From: an uncultured Pelagibacteraceae bacterium
Lineage (GTDB): Bacteria; Pseudomonadota; Alphaproteobacteria; Pelagibacterales; Pelagibacteraceae
Assembly (NCBI GenBank): GCA_902549785.1
Contig: CACCWT010000003.1
Location: 1 to 64,000 of the forward strand
Reading direction: 5' to 3'
DNA: 64,000 nucleotides
The notes beneath the pieces were generated by a model, which was given only the letters and a program-made list of their open reading frames with translations, made no database searches and was not told where the DNA came from. Of the stretch, positions 53,076-63,423 are shown one piece after another (within the stretch, counting starts at the first letter, position 1; the number at the start of each line of letters is the position of its first letter). Both the position numbers and the translations under genes were made by a program.

Positions 53076-54449
53076 TTAGATTGAACTAATTCTAAACATA
53101 TTTTCTACTATAGGTAGTTGATCTCTCTTAGACAGTAGCAATACTGTATCATCTTTTTGAAACACATAACTAGAGCTTGGTATGATTACTTCACCATCTC
53201 TTAATATTGCACCTATTCTTATTTCTTCAGGTAAATTAGAGTCTTTCAATTGCCTGTTTATTAATTCTGATGACTCTATGATATCTGCCTCTATAACTTC
53301 ATATTCTCCATTCAAAATTGTATAGGCGTTTTCTATAGTTCCTTTATGAACGTGTTTTAAAATACTAGAGACAGTACTCATTCTTGGATCAATTAAATCG
53401 TCAATCTTTAAAGAGGATTGTAACAACGAGTAATTAGGTTTATTTATCAATGCCATAGTTCTTTTATCTTTCGAAAATTTTTCAACTATTACACTTACCA
53501 TTAAATTATCTTCATCATCATTTGTTAAAGCTAAAACTGTTTCAACTTCATCAATATTAGCCTCATTCAAAACATCTTCATCTAACCCATTTCCATTGAT
53601 TACGATGGTATCATTTAATTCATTAGCAATATATTCAGCCCTTGATTTATCTTTTTCTATTATCTTAACTCTTGTTGATTCAAATGATTGCTCAATATTT
53701 TTAGCAAGATTAAAACCAATATTTCCACCTCCTATAATTAACATTTTATTTGAAATTTTTTCGTTATGACCAAATACAGTTAAAGTTTCTTGCATCTGAC
53801 TACTATTAACTACCACATATGCTTTATCTTTAAGATGGAGTTGATCTGTCTTTTTCATTACAACAAACTTATCATCTCTAATAACACCAAGTATATAGGC
53901 ATTTAATTTTGGAAATTTTTTTGTAAGTTCATTTAAATTAATTCCTTGAATTGAACATTTTTCGTCAATCAAGATTTCTAACAATCTAATTTTATTTTCT
54001 GCAAATGGTACATTATCTAATGCTCCTGGTGCCTCTAATTTTCGCTGGATTGACTTTGCAATTTCAATTTCAGGCGATATGATGTTATCAATTGGTAAAT
54101 TTTCTCTATTGAATAAACCTGAATATTTAGGATCAAGATATTCTTGAAATCTTATTCTTGCAATTTTTTTTGGAACCTTAAATAAAGAAAAAGCTATTTG
54201 GCATATCAACATATTTATTTCATCGTTTCTAGTGACAGCTATAATCATGTCTGCATCTTTTGTGTTTGCTTTTTCTAATATTGCTGGCGAAGTTGCTTTT
54301 CCAACTATTGCTTTTACATCTAAAGTTTCATTAATTTTTTGAATATCATCACTAGATTGATCAATCATTGTTATTGAGTGATTTTGTTCAATTAACATTT
54401 TAGCAATAGTTGAGCCTACTCTACCAGCCCCGCATATAATAATATTCAT
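53076..54449 (-). CDS. trkA: Trk potassium uptake regulator TrkA
   Basis: Cytoplasmic nucleotide-binding gating subunit. It has two Rossmann TrkA_N domains (NIIICGAGRVGSTIAKML at the start and MLIIGGGNIGFNLAKNIE near residue 235), each followed by a TrkA_C domain. The 457 residues match E. coli TrkA. Its ATG shares a base with the ntrX stop; ntrY-ntrX-trkA is a conserved alphaproteobacterial order. Confidence 0.95.
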   Translation of the reverse strand: MNIIICGAGRVGSTIAKMLIEQNHSITMIDQSSDDIQKINETLDVKAIVGKATSPAILEKANTKDADMIIAVTRNDEINMLICQIAFSLFKVPKKIARIRFQEYLDPKYSGLFNRENLPIDNIISPEIEIAKSIQRKLEAPGALDNVPFAENKIRLLEILIDEKCSIQGINLNELTKKFPKLNAYILGVIRDDKFVVMKKTDQLHLKDKAYVVVNSSQMQETLTVFGHNEKISNKMLIIGGGNIGFNLAKNIEQSFESTRVKIIEKDKSRAEYIANELNDTIVINGNGLDEDVLNEANIDEVETVLALTNDDEDNLMVSVIVEKFSKDKRTMALINKPNYSLLQSSLKIDDLIDPRMSTVSSILKHVHKGTIENAYTILNGEYEVIEADIIESSELINRQLKDSNLPEEIRIGAILRDGEVIIPSSSYVFQKDDTVLLLSKRDQLPIVENMFRISSI

Positions 54450-55804
54450 TAGTTTAAATCTTTTACTCCTAGTAGTTTCAATTTTCTATGTAAGGCTGAT
54501 CTTTCCATGCCTATAAATTTTGCTGTTTTTGAAATGTTTCCACTGAATTTTTTTAATTGGGAAACTAAATATTGTTTTTCAAAACTTTCTCTAGCTTCTT
54601 TTAATGGAACAGTAAGAGTTTCTGTTACTGAAAAGTCGTTTTCGATTGATTTAGATAAAGATTCTTTGATAATATTCATTAATCTTTCATTATCATCACC
54701 GGGTGACAATATAGCAATTCTTTCTATCAAATTTCTTAATTCTCTCACATTTCCTGGCCAATCATAATTTAGCAAATAATTATTATCAGTAATCTTAAAT
54801 TTTTTAAAATTGTTAGCCTCGCAAATATTCTTAATGAAATATTCTATTAATATTGGAATATCGTCAATTCTCTTATTTAATGGATCAATTTTAATATTAA
54901 ATACATTTAATCGATGGAATAAATCTTCTCTAAAATTTCCATTTTTAATTTCTTGTTTAGCATCTTTACTATTTGTGCAAATTATTCTTACATCAACTTT
55001 AATATCATGGTTGCTATTAATTCTTTTGAATTTTTGATCTATTACGACTCTTAAAATTTTAGACTGCGTCTCGAGGGGTATTTCGGTAACTTCATCAATT
55101 AATAACACACCACCTGATGCTTTTTCAAGGGCTCCATAAAAAATAGATCCATCTTTTTTTTCTTCACCAAATAATTCAAGTTCATACTTTTTTGCATCTA
55201 AAAGTGCACCGTTTATAATAACAAATGGTCCATCCTTTCTTTTAGAATTTTTATGAATTTTTCTTGAAATTAGTTCTTTGCCTGAACCTGTAGGTCCTGT
55301 TATAAAAATTCTACTCTCTGATTTAGATAATTTACTTATTTGATCTTTGATTGATAAAATATTAGAGCTTTTGCCAACTAGTTCGAAAGTGTGAAATAGT
55401 TTCGTATTTAATGTTTTATTTTCATTTTTTAAATTATAGTTCTCGACAGCTCTATTAACAAAATTTATTAGTCTTTCTTTATCGAATGGTTTTTGAATAA
55501 ATTCAAATGCACCAGATTTTAATGAATTCACTGCCATCTCTATATTTGCATGGCCAGAAATCATTATAACAGGTAAATCAGGATTTTTTTTCTTTATATG
55601 ATCTAAGAGTAAAATTCCATCATTATCACCTTTATCTAATTTAACGTCTATAATTGCAACATCAGGAAGTTTTTTATCAATTTCACTCAGCGCTTGATTA
55701 AAGTTAGCAGCAAGTCTTGTCTTGTAACCGGCATCATTAATTAATTCGCCTAAAATTAATCTTATATCTGCGTTATCATCTATTATTAAAATTTCTGCTG
55801 ACAT
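54449..55804 (-). CDS. ntrX: NtrX-type response regulator lacking the sigma-54 contact loop
   Basis: A 451-residue regulator with a receiver domain (phospho-acceptor Asp53), an AAA+ domain (Walker A GPTGSGKE at 170-177, Walker B GGVLLIDEV) and a Fis-type C-terminal HTH (GNISKTAKFIGMERSALHRKL). The GAFTGA loop that contacts sigma-54 is replaced by GEEKKDGSIFYGA (213-225). NtrX proteins elsewhere in alphaproteobacteria also show altered loops, and SAR11 is known to lack RpoN, so a sigma-70 mode of control is likely. It shares one base with ntrY. Confidence 0.92.
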   Translation of the reverse strand: MSAEILIIDDNADIRLILGELINDAGYKTRLAANFNQALSEIDKKLPDVAIIDVKLDKGDNDGILLLDHIKKKNPDLPVIMISGHANIEMAVNSLKSGAFEFIQKPFDKERLINFVNRAVENYNLKNENKTLNTKLFHTFELVGKSSNILSIKDQISKLSKSESRIFITGPTGSGKELISRKIHKNSKRKDGPFVIINGALLDAKKYELELFGEEKKDGSIFYGALEKASGGVLLIDEVTEIPLETQSKILRVVIDQKFKRINSNHDIKVDVRIICTNSKDAKQEIKNGNFREDLFHRLNVFNIKIDPLNKRIDDIPILIEYFIKNICEANNFKKFKITDNNYLLNYDWPGNVRELRNLIERIAILSPGDDNERLMNIIKESLSKSIENDFSVTETLTVPLKEARESFEKQYLVSQLKKFSGNISKTAKFIGMERSALHRKLKLLGVKDLN

Positions 55805-57582
55805 TATTTTTTATAAGGAATTATAATTTGAATTTTTGCACCCTTTTTATGATTTAAAAATTTGATTGAGCCTTCATGATCACTAATAATTTTGTCAACA
55901 ATCGATAATCCTAATCCAGTTCCCTTTTCTTTAGTCGTAAAATAAGGTTTAATTATATCTTTGGTTTTTTTATTTTTGAAACCTGTTCCAGTATCAACAA
56001 TGTTGATGTTTATATAATCTCTTCTTTGTCTAATTTCTATATCTATATTTTTGTCAATTTTACTATCTTTTGTTGCTTTTTCTTGAATACTTTCAACAGA
56101 ATTTTTGATTAAATTGAAAAATAGCCTATTAAACTGTTCATTATCAAATTTTAATACTACCTCTTTTGCAAAGTGATTAATTAGTCTGATTTGAATTGAA
56201 TTGTCAAGTTTATTTACTAAATTAATGTTGTCATTGATTACTTGATTTAAATTGTTTGGTTTAAATAAAGGTTTTGGCATTCTTGCAAAATCAGAAAATT
56301 CATTTGCTAGATTTTCAATCTGTTTAATTTGTTTATGTATAGTTTTAAGATTGTTTAAATATTTTTCTTGATTAAAAGTTTCTCCATTTGGTAAATATTT
56401 TGTTTTAAGATTATCTATCGTTAATTGAATTGGTGTTAAAGGATTTTTGATTTCGTGAGCTAATTTTCTAGCAACATTTTCCCAAGCTTCATGTCTTTCA
56501 TTTGTAAGAAGTTTTTCTTGTTGATTCTTCAACCTATCAATCATTGAATTAAAATTTTTATTTAGCCTTTCCATTTCTATATCTGCTTTTATATCAGGTA
56601 CTTTTGTATTTAAGTTCCCTTTACCAATATTTTCAGAGGCAGTTATTAAGTTATTAATTGATATAAAAAAACGTGATGAAAATCTTATTGCTATTGTTAT
56701 TGACAAAAAAAGTAAGAGCGTAACAAGAGTAATATAAATTATAGCAAATGAAATTCTTATACCTAGGTTCTGATTTTCAACTGTATAATAAAAATTTACT
56801 GCTTCCTCAGATTTTATTAAATAATTAGAAATATTTTTATCTATATACTTTAATACATACAAAAATGTATTTTCATAATTAGAAAGTCTTACAACTGCTG
56901 CAGATTTATTTTCAAAAGTATTTATAATTTTTAATGGTCTATCATCATTTTTTACCATCTCCATAGCTCTATCTTCAATTTTTTTGTAAACAGAATTTGC
57001 TGCTGATCTTAATAACTTGCCGTCTTTATCTATTAGATGGAGTTGATCTATATCCCTTAAAAACCTCTGAGTATTTAATATAAGTTGATACCGATCTGGA
57101 TCAGAGTTATACAATTCTGCGTATTTATTTAAATCAAATGCTATGAGTACAATTTCTGACTCTATTTTATTTCTTTTCTCATCAACATAGTTTTTGGCTA
57201 TCTCATAAGAGTTGTTTACAGCTGTAGTAATTTTTTTGTCAAAATACTTATCTAAGGCAAATGAAAAAATAAACAATGAAAAAACTGCAATTAATAATGA
57301 TGGTATTAAAGTAAAAAGAGCAAAAGAAACTATATATTTTCTATTAGCAATTGAACCTCTTACATTAATATTATTTTTAATAGAATTTTTAATATCAATA
57401 AATATTAATATAAAAAATAAAATTACCAAAATGACATTAGATATAAGAAGAATTTCTAGGTTATCTTCATTAAGTTTAATAAAACTTTTATTGATAAATG
57501 TTAAAAATGTAAGAAAACCTAAAGAAATAGTTAATATAAATATAACTATGATAAACAAATTCCTTTTTAACAAGGCAAACAT
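55804..57582 (-). CDS. ntrY: NtrY-type sensor histidine kinase
   Basis: Membrane kinase of 592 residues: several N-terminal helices, an extracytoplasmic domain, another helix, a HAMP domain (ENIGKGNLNTKVPDIK), the H-box ENVARKLAHEIKNPLTPIQL and an ATPase domain ending GTGLGLSIVDKIISDHEG. It is shorter than many NtrY proteins (700 or more), lacking most of a PAS region. It partners NtrX. Confidence 0.92.
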   Translation of the reverse strand: MFALLKRNLFIIVIFILTISLGFLTFLTFINKSFIKLNEDNLEILLISNVILVILFFILIFIDIKNSIKNNINVRGSIANRKYIVSFALFTLIPSLLIAVFSLFIFSFALDKYFDKKITTAVNNSYEIAKNYVDEKRNKIESEIVLIAFDLNKYAELYNSDPDRYQLILNTQRFLRDIDQLHLIDKDGKLLRSAANSVYKKIEDRAMEMVKNDDRPLKIINTFENKSAAVVRLSNYENTFLYVLKYIDKNISNYLIKSEEAVNFYYTVENQNLGIRISFAIIYITLVTLLLFLSITIAIRFSSRFFISINNLITASENIGKGNLNTKVPDIKADIEMERLNKNFNSMIDRLKNQQEKLLTNERHEAWENVARKLAHEIKNPLTPIQLTIDNLKTKYLPNGETFNQEKYLNNLKTIHKQIKQIENLANEFSDFARMPKPLFKPNNLNQVINDNINLVNKLDNSIQIRLINHFAKEVVLKFDNEQFNRLFFNLIKNSVESIQEKATKDSKIDKNIDIEIRQRRDYININIVDTGTGFKNKKTKDIIKPYFTTKEKGTGLGLSIVDKIISDHEGSIKFLNHKKGAKIQIIIPYKK

Positions 57583-57619
57583 AATTTAAAAATATATTAC
57601 AAATAATTTTATAGTAATC

Positions 57620-58726
57620 ATGACTAATTGTTTTATACTACTAGCTGCAGGCAAAGGTAAGAGATTTAAATCAAATAATCCAAAACAATTTATAAATTAC
57701 ATAAATAAACCCTTATTTATGCATTCTGTAGATAAGGCAATAAAGTCAAAGTTATTTAAATCAATAATAATTGTATCAAATAAACAAATTAAAAATATTA
57801 AAGATAAATCTATTAAAGTGATTAAAGGTGGGAGAGAAAGATATCAATCATCACAAAAAGCATTAAATTTTATAAAAAATAAGAGATTCACAAATGTATT
57901 TATTCATGATGCAGCACGACCAAATTTTTCAATAAAATTATTAAAAAAACTAAACTCAAAACTAAAAAAAAATAAAGCAGTAGTACCTTATATTACAACA
58001 GATAATTCTGCAAAATATAGAATTGAAAATAAAATTCAGAATTTAAAAAGAGAAAATTTGATATTTACCCAAACACCGCAATGTTTTGATTTTAAAACTT
58101 TATTCAATCTTTCAAAAATGAATAATGCTAAAATTACCGATGAAGCAACATTATTTTTAGATAATAAAAAAAAAATTAAATTTATAAGAGGTGAAGAAAA
58201 TAATTTCAAAATTACAACAAAGTCTGATTTAAAAAAAATTAATATTCAAAATTTTTATGGTATTGGATTTGATATACATAAATTGATCAAAAATAAAAAA
58301 TTATACCTTGGTGGAATAGAAATTCCATTTCATTCTGGTCTACAAGGTCATTCAGATGGAGATGTAATTATCCATGCCATAATTGATGGACTGCTTGGAG
58401 CTATGAGAAAAAAAGATATTGGAACTCATTATCCAAGCAACAAAAGAAGATTTAAAAATATAAGATCACCCAATATGTTATCTCCTATTTTGAAAAACTT
58501 GTATAAAGAAGGATATTTTATAAATAATGTAGACATAAATTTAATTTGTGAAAAACCTAAAGTCTCAAAATATAGAGAAAAAATTATCACTTCATTGTCC
58601 AATTTGCTCAGTATAAATAAAGATCAAATTAATTTAAAAGGTAAAACTGTTGAAAAGTTGGGTTTGATTGGAAAAGAAGAGGCTATCGCATGTGAAGTGA
58701 TAGTATCTTTAAATTATTATGCTTAA
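57620..58726 (+). CDS. ispDF: bifunctional IspD/IspF
   Basis: Fusion enzyme of the MEP isoprenoid pathway. Residues 1 to about 205 are IspD (LLAAGKGKRFKSNNPKQF, FIHDAARPN), making CDP-methylerythritol; from about 210 IspF (YGIGFDIHKL, GGIEIPFHSGLQGHSDGDV), making the cyclic diphosphate. The IspDF fusion is typical of alphaproteobacteria and Campylobacterota. It overlaps pgpA by 8 bases and is divergent from ntrY. Confidence 0.95.
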   Translation: MTNCFILLAAGKGKRFKSNNPKQFINYINKPLFMHSVDKAIKSKLFKSIIIVSNKQIKNIKDKSIKVIKGGRERYQSSQKALNFIKNKRFTNVFIHDAARPNFSIKLLKKLNSKLKKNKAVVPYITTDNSAKYRIENKIQNLKRENLIFTQTPQCFDFKTLFNLSKMNNAKITDEATLFLDNKKKIKFIRGEENNFKITTKSDLKKINIQNFYGIGFDIHKLIKNKKLYLGGIEIPFHSGLQGHSDGDVIIHAIIDGLLGAMRKKDIGTHYPSNKRRFKNIRSPNMLSPILKNLYKEGYFINNVDINLICEKPKVSKYREKIITSLSNLLSINKDQINLKGKTVEKLGLIGKEEAIACEVIVSLNYYA

Positions 58727-59213
58727 AAAAATAAATTCTTTATTTGTTACAATGTTTGGCATTGGAAAATTGCCAAGAATACCTGGGAGTTACGCATCTT
58801 TAGTAACTGTTATCTTTTTATATATATTATTTCATATGTTTTCAGTTCCAGCAGATACTTATTTGTTTTTTTTAGTAGGTATTTTTATAATTTCACTTTT
58901 TGCAGTAAATTTTTTTATTAAAGATTTAACAAATAAAGATCCAAAAGAGGTTGTTATTGATGAGTTTATTGGTCAATCAATACCGATTTGCCTTTATGAA
59001 ATTGCCCATAAAGAACCAACGGATCCAGCAAGGGTGCTAACTTTTTATTTTATAATGTTTATTCTTTTTAGAATTTTTGATATCGCAAAACCCTACCCTG
59101 TAAGTTATTACGATAAAAACTTTAAGAATAGCTTTGGTGTTATAATGGATGATGTTTGTGCTGGATTATATGTAGTAGCAATTCTCGTATTTTATATGAT
59201 TGTTACCACATGA
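58719..59213 (+). CDS. pgpA: phosphatidylglycerophosphatase A
   Basis: Removes phosphate from phosphatidylglycerophosphate to make phosphatidylglycerol. The 164 residues have about four helices, the GIGKLPRIPGSYASL start motif, VIDEFIGQ (catalytic acidic residues), FRIFDIAKPYPV and MDDVCAG. It overlaps the next gene by 4 bases (ATGA). Confidence 0.92.
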   Translation: MLKKINSLFVTMFGIGKLPRIPGSYASLVTVIFLYILFHMFSVPADTYLFFLVGIFIISLFAVNFFIKDLTNKDPKEVVIDEFIGQSIPICLYEIAHKEPTDPARVLTFYFIMFILFRIFDIAKPYPVSYYDKNFKNSFGVIMDDVCAGLYVVAILVFYMIVTT

Positions 59214-59680
59214 GTAATTTATCCTTAAAAATTGTAAAGCTACTAACTAAAAAAAAACTAACATTATCATTTGCAGAGTCCTGCACTGGGGGACTTTTAG
59301 CAAGTTCAATTACATCTATTAGCGGGTCATCTAAAGTATTTGATATGGGATTAGTGACTTATTCTAATAATGCAAAAGTAAAATTGCTTCAAGTTCCAAA
59401 AAAAACTATTACAAAGTATGGAGCAGTAAGCCATGAAACTTGTCTATCGATGGTCAAAAATTTAAGTAAAATTAGTAAAGCTAACATATCAATATCCATC
59501 ACGGGAGTCGCAGGACCGAGTGGTGGTACAAAAGCAAAACCAGTTGGACTAGTTTATATAGGTCTTAAAAAAGGTAGTAAAATAATAGTAAAGAAAAACT
59601 TATTTAAAAGTAAGAAAAGAATTTCAATTCAAAAAGCTACTGCCAAGCAAGCACTTAAAATGATTTTAAATATATTATAA
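59210..59680 (+). CDS. CinA-family nicotinamide-nucleotide amidase (PncC-like)
   Basis: C-terminal CinA domain alone: FAESCTGGLLASSITSISGSS, VTYSNNAKVKLL, GAVSHET and ITGVAGPSGGTKAKPVGLVYIG. In E. coli the equivalent PncC deamidates nicotinamide mononucleotide in NAD recycling. ATG 59210 gives 156 residues and overlaps the pgpA TGA; a longer frame from 59156 lies inside pgpA. The 3' end overlaps ratA by 6 bases. Confidence 0.92.
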   Translation: MSNLSLKIVKLLTKKKLTLSFAESCTGGLLASSITSISGSSKVFDMGLVTYSNNAKVKLLQVPKKTITKYGAVSHETCLSMVKNLSKISKANISISITGVAGPSGGTKAKPVGLVYIGLKKGSKIIVKKNLFKSKKRISIQKATAKQALKMILNIL

Positions 59681-60112
59681 ACTTTCAGCTCTTTTCTGAA
59701 ATGCATCAGCTATTTTTTCAAGACCAAATTGAAAAGACTTGGTCATTAAAATATTCAAAAATTTATTTTTAATTTCAAAATCAACATCAAAAGTCACCTC
59801 GGTTAAATCTCCTTGTTTCTCAAATTTCCAATTATTTTCTAAATAATTTAAAGGACCATCTATATTTGTTACAAAAATTGTGTCATCTTTTTTATTGAAT
59901 TTAACATCGCTTTTATAGGTATCTACAAAAGGTCCTTTTCCGATAGTTAGATCGGCAACAATAAGTGTTAGATCTCCTTTTTGTTTTCTTTCATGTACTT
60001 TTGAACCCTGACAGAATGGAACAAATTCAGGGTATTTTTCAATATCTAAAACGAACTCTATGAGTTTGTCTTTTCTGTTATCAATTAATCTCTTAACTGA
60101 TGCTTTTGGCAT
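59675..60112 (-). CDS. ratA: RatA/COQ10-like START-domain protein
   Basis: The 145 residues have a polyketide cyclase/START fold: [34 protein letters not shown], cited as DIEKYPEFVPFC, then GPFVDTYKSDV and FGLEKIADAFQKRAE. Alphaproteobacterial members are close to COQ10, which delivers ubiquinone in the respiratory chain; RatA in E. coli affects ribosome assembly. The COQ10-like role seems likelier. It shares a base with lipA. Confidence 0.88.
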   Translation of the reverse strand: MPKASVKRLIDNRKDKLIEFVLDIEKYPEFVPFCQGSKVHERKQKGDLTLIVADLTIGKGPFVDTYKSDVKFNKKDDTIFVTNIDGPLNYLENNWKFEKQGDLTEVTFDVDFEIKNKFLNILMTKSFQFGLEKIADAFQKRAESL

Positions 60113-61044
60113 TAATGAATATTATTTCTATTATTTTTGAGTTTATTAAAATCTTCGTCAGCATGATAAGAAGATCTTGTTAAAGGTGATGAGGATACTA
60201 ATAAAAATCCTTTGGATTTTGCTATTTTACCCAATTCTTTAAATTCATCTGGATGGTAATACCTATTTAATGGAAAGTGCTTGGCCGTAGGTTGAAGATA
60301 TTGACCTATAGTTAAGAAATCAACTTCTGCAGTTCTTAGATCATCCATAACTTGAATTATCTCATCTTTTGTTTCTCCAAATCCAACCATAATTCCTGAT
60401 TTTGTAAAAACATTTTTATTGAATTTTTTTGAATTTTTTAAAAGTTCTAATGATCCAAAATATCTTGCTCCTGGTCTAACTTTTACATAAAGACTTGGAA
60501 CAGTCTCAATGTTGTGATTAAAAACATCTGGGCTTGCTTCCAATACTCTTTTATAAGCATCACCTTTTCGTAAAAAGTCAGGTGTTAAAACTTCAATTGT
60601 TGTATTTGGATTTTTTTTTCTTGTTGCAACAATAACATCATGAAAATGGTTTGATCCACCATCAGAAAGGTCGTCTCTATCAACAGACGTAATAACAACA
60701 TGTCTTAAACTTAGTTTTTTAACTGCATTCGCTATTTTAATTGGCTCAAATTGATCTAATTTTTCTGGTTTTCCTGTTTTAACATCACAAAATGCACATG
60801 CTCTTGTACATGTGTCACCCATTATCATTAATGTTGCATGCCTTTTGCTCCAGCATTCAGTAATATTAGGACAGTTTGCTTCTTGGCAAACTGTTACGAG
60901 ATTATCTTTATTAACAACTGTTTTGGTTAAAAAAAATTCTTTACTATTTAGTAGCTTGGATCTAATCCACTCAGGTTTCTTTTTGATAGGATTAATCGGT
61001 TTATTTACTTTTTCAGGGTGTCTTGGTCTATTTTTGATTTCCAT
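60112..61044 (-). CDS. lipA: lipoyl synthase
   Basis: Radical SAM enzyme that inserts sulfur into octanoyl groups to make lipoate. The auxiliary cluster motif is [13 protein letters not shown], the radical SAM motif [10 protein letters not shown], and the C-terminal Arg-Ser-Ser ligand RSSYHADE. The 310 residues are typical. It overlaps ftsB by 17 bases. Confidence 0.97.
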   Translation of the reverse strand: MEIKNRPRHPEKVNKPINPIKKKPEWIRSKLLNSKEFFLTKTVVNKDNLVTVCQEANCPNITECWSKRHATLMIMGDTCTRACAFCDVKTGKPEKLDQFEPIKIANAVKKLSLRHVVITSVDRDDLSDGGSNHFHDVIVATRKKNPNTTIEVLTPDFLRKGDAYKRVLEASPDVFNHNIETVPSLYVKVRPGARYFGSLELLKNSKKFNKNVFTKSGIMVGFGETKDEIIQVMDDLRTAEVDFLTIGQYLQPTAKHFPLNRYYHPDEFKELGKIAKSKGFLLVSSSPLTRSSYHADEDFNKLKNNRNNIH

Positions 61045-61336
61045 TGTCTTTAATTATATAGGTAGTCTCACCTTCTTTTCCAAATAAAAACTTTTCTCTT
61101 ATTAATATTTCTATGAAATCAAGATCTATATTTTCTGTTAAAAGTGAATTTTTGTGCTCTAAATCTTCTATTTTACTATTAAGAGTAATTTGGTCATTTT
61201 TTAGTTGCTCATAAATATCTTTTTTTTCCATGTAAGAAATGAGACCTCTATCACCATCTAATAAATTAAAGAAAAAATAGATAAACAGGAATGTGATGAT
61301 AAGAATAAAATAGTTTTTTTTTAATTTTTCTAACAT
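61028..61336 (-). CDS. ftsB: FtsB/DivIC-type septum formation protein
   Basis: Small division protein of 102 residues: one N-terminal membrane helix (about 9-25), then a coiled coil ([29 protein letters not shown]) and a [18 protein letters not shown] segment matching the FtsB tail. It links FtsL and FtsQ in the divisome. It follows eno by a one-base overlap, the common eno-ftsB pairing. Confidence 0.9.
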   Translation of the reverse strand: MLEKLKKNYFILIITFLFIYFFFNLLDGDRGLISYMEKKDIYEQLKNDQITLNSKIEDLEHKNSLLTENIDLDFIEILIREKFLFGKEGETTYIIKDNGNQK

Positions 61337-62595
61337 TAATCAATTTTATTCATTTTAGCTGATCTACCAAGATCTTCTTCAATACGAATTAATTGGTTAT
61401 ATTTTGCTATTCTCTCCGATCTTGCAAGAGATCCAGTTTTGATTTGATTTGAGTTAGTACCTACTGCTAAATCAGCAATAAATGTATCTTCAGTATCTCC
61501 AGATCTATGTGAGACTATTGTTTTAAAACCAATAAGTTGAGCAAATTTAATTACTTCTAAAGTTTCGGTTACAGTCCCTATTTGGTTCAATTTTATTAAA
61601 ATACTATTTGCAGACAAGTTTAAAAAGCCTATTTTTAATCTTTCAAGATTTGTGACAAAAAGATCATCACCTATAATTTGTGTTTTGTTATTTGTTTGTC
61701 TCACAAATTTCGACCATGCCATCCAGTCATCTTCACCAAAGGGATCCTCGATAGATTTTATTTGATATTTTTTTATAAGTTGTAAATATTTTTTAATTGA
61801 TTGATCAACACTTATGTAATTTTTAGAATGAATTGAATATTTGCCTTTTTTAATTAATTCATTTGCTGCAACATCTAAACAAATTGACATATCTTTACCA
61901 TTTTTAAAACCTGATTTTTTGATAGCTTGAACTATAAGTTTTAAAGCACTCTCATTATCGCTTATCATTGGTGCAAAGCCACCTTCATCACCTACATTAA
62001 TAGAGTGACCTGATTTTTTTAATAATACTTTTAAATTATTTATTACTAAAAAACACATTCTAACAGCATCATTAAATGATTTTGCTTTATCAGGTCTAAT
62101 CATAAACTCTTGTATTCTAAGGCCATTATCAGCATGCGCACCCCCATTAATAATATTCATTAAAGGAAAGGGGAGTTTAAAATTTTTTTTAACAATAAAA
62201 TTTTTATATAAAGGTATTTTTTTTACTTTGGCTGATAATTTTTTTACAGCCATGGATACAGCTAATATTGTATTCGCACCTAACTTTGTTTTTTGTTTTG
62301 TGCCATCTAATTTTATAAGAATACTGTCTATTCTCTCTTGGTCATGGATGTTTTGATTTTTTAATTTTTTTGAAATTAATTTATTAACAATTGCAACTGG
62401 TATTAAAACACTTTTTCCTAAGTATTTTTTATTACTTTTATCTCTTTTTTCATAGGCCTCGAAAGTTCCTGTTGAAGCACCTGAAGGACAAATTGCTGAT
62501 GCACTTAAATTATTTGAAAATACCTCAGCCTCAATGGTAGGATTTCCTCTACTGTCATAAACCTGTCTGGCTACAACTTTTTTGATTTTGCTCAT
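61336..62595 (-). CDS. eno: enolase
   Basis: Converts 2-phosphoglycerate to phosphoenolpyruvate. Motifs: ARQVYDSRGNPTIEAEV, NVGDEGGFAP (catalytic Glu), SIEDPFGEDDW, LIKLNQIGTVTE (catalytic Lys) and VSHRSGDTED. The 419 residues are typical. It lies 3 bases after kdsA, which uses phosphoenolpyruvate. Confidence 0.97.
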   Translation of the reverse strand: MSKIKKVVARQVYDSRGNPTIEAEVFSNNLSASAICPSGASTGTFEAYEKRDKSNKKYLGKSVLIPVAIVNKLISKKLKNQNIHDQERIDSILIKLDGTKQKTKLGANTILAVSMAVKKLSAKVKKIPLYKNFIVKKNFKLPFPLMNIINGGAHADNGLRIQEFMIRPDKAKSFNDAVRMCFLVINNLKVLLKKSGHSINVGDEGGFAPMISDNESALKLIVQAIKKSGFKNGKDMSICLDVAANELIKKGKYSIHSKNYISVDQSIKKYLQLIKKYQIKSIEDPFGEDDWMAWSKFVRQTNNKTQIIGDDLFVTNLERLKIGFLNLSANSILIKLNQIGTVTETLEVIKFAQLIGFKTIVSHRSGDTEDTFIADLAVGTNSNQIKTGSLARSERIAKYNQLIRIEEDLGRSAKMNKID

Positions 62596-62598
62596 TAA

Positions 62599-63423
62599 TT
62601 ACTTTTTAACTAAATTATCAATTTCTACAATTTGATTAATTAGCTCGTCTAATTTGTCTAAAGGGACCATGTTTGGACCATCTGATGGAGCATTATCAGG
62701 GTCCTGATGTGTTTCCAAAAAAATAGCTGCAACGCCTACTGCAACTGCTGCTCTTGACAAATACTCAACAAATTCTCTTTGACCACCACTTTTTTCGCCT
62801 AGACCACCAGGTTGTTGCACTGAATGAGTTCCATCGAATACCACTGGATAACCATTTTTTGCCATGATGGGAATAGATCTCATATCTGAGACCAATGTAT
62901 TATAACCAAAGCTAGCACCTCTTTCTGTGACTAAAATATTTTTATTCCCACTGTCTGAAATTTTTTTTGTTACATTCACCATATCCCATGGTGCTAAGAA
63001 TTGACCCTTTTTTACATTAATAATTTTATTGGTTTTAGCAGCAGCAATTAATAAATCTGTTTGCCTACAAAGAAATGCTGGTATCTGAAGAACATCTACG
63101 TATTGAGAAACTAGAGAACATTGTTCTTCATTATGTATATCGGTTAGAACAGGCACTTTAATTTCTTTTTTGATTTTATCAAATACAGGGAGAGAGTTTT
63201 CTAAACCAGCTCCTCTTTTGCCTTTCAAACTTGTTCTATTAGCCTTATCAAATGAAGTTTTATAAATAAATCCAATATTATACTTTGTTGTGATCTCTTT
63301 AATTTTACCTGCCATGTCCAAAGCATGTTGCTCGGTTTCTAGTTGGCAAGGTCCAGAAATAAGACAAATTTTATTCTTATTTGAAATTTCTATACCGTTA
63401 CAATTAACTATTTTATTTTCCAT
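62599..63423 (-). CDS. kdsA: KDO-8-phosphate synthase
   Basis: Condenses phosphoenolpyruvate with arabinose-5-phosphate to make KDO-8-phosphate for lipopolysaccharide. Motifs: [48 protein letters not shown] and [12 protein letters not shown]. The 274 residues are typical. The ATG lies 11 bases inside the 3' end of pyrG. Confidence 0.96.
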   Translation of the reverse strand: MENKIVNCNGIEISNKNKICLISGPCQLETEQHALDMAGKIKEITTKYNIGFIYKTSFDKANRTSLKGKRGAGLENSLPVFDKIKKEIKVPVLTDIHNEEQCSLVSQYVDVLQIPAFLCRQTDLLIAAAKTNKIINVKKGQFLAPWDMVNVTKKISDSGNKNILVTERGASFGYNTLVSDMRSIPIMAKNGYPVVFDGTHSVQQPGGLGEKSGGQREFVEYLSRAAVAVGVAAIFLETHQDPDNAPSDGPNMVPLDKLDELINQIVEIDNLVKK

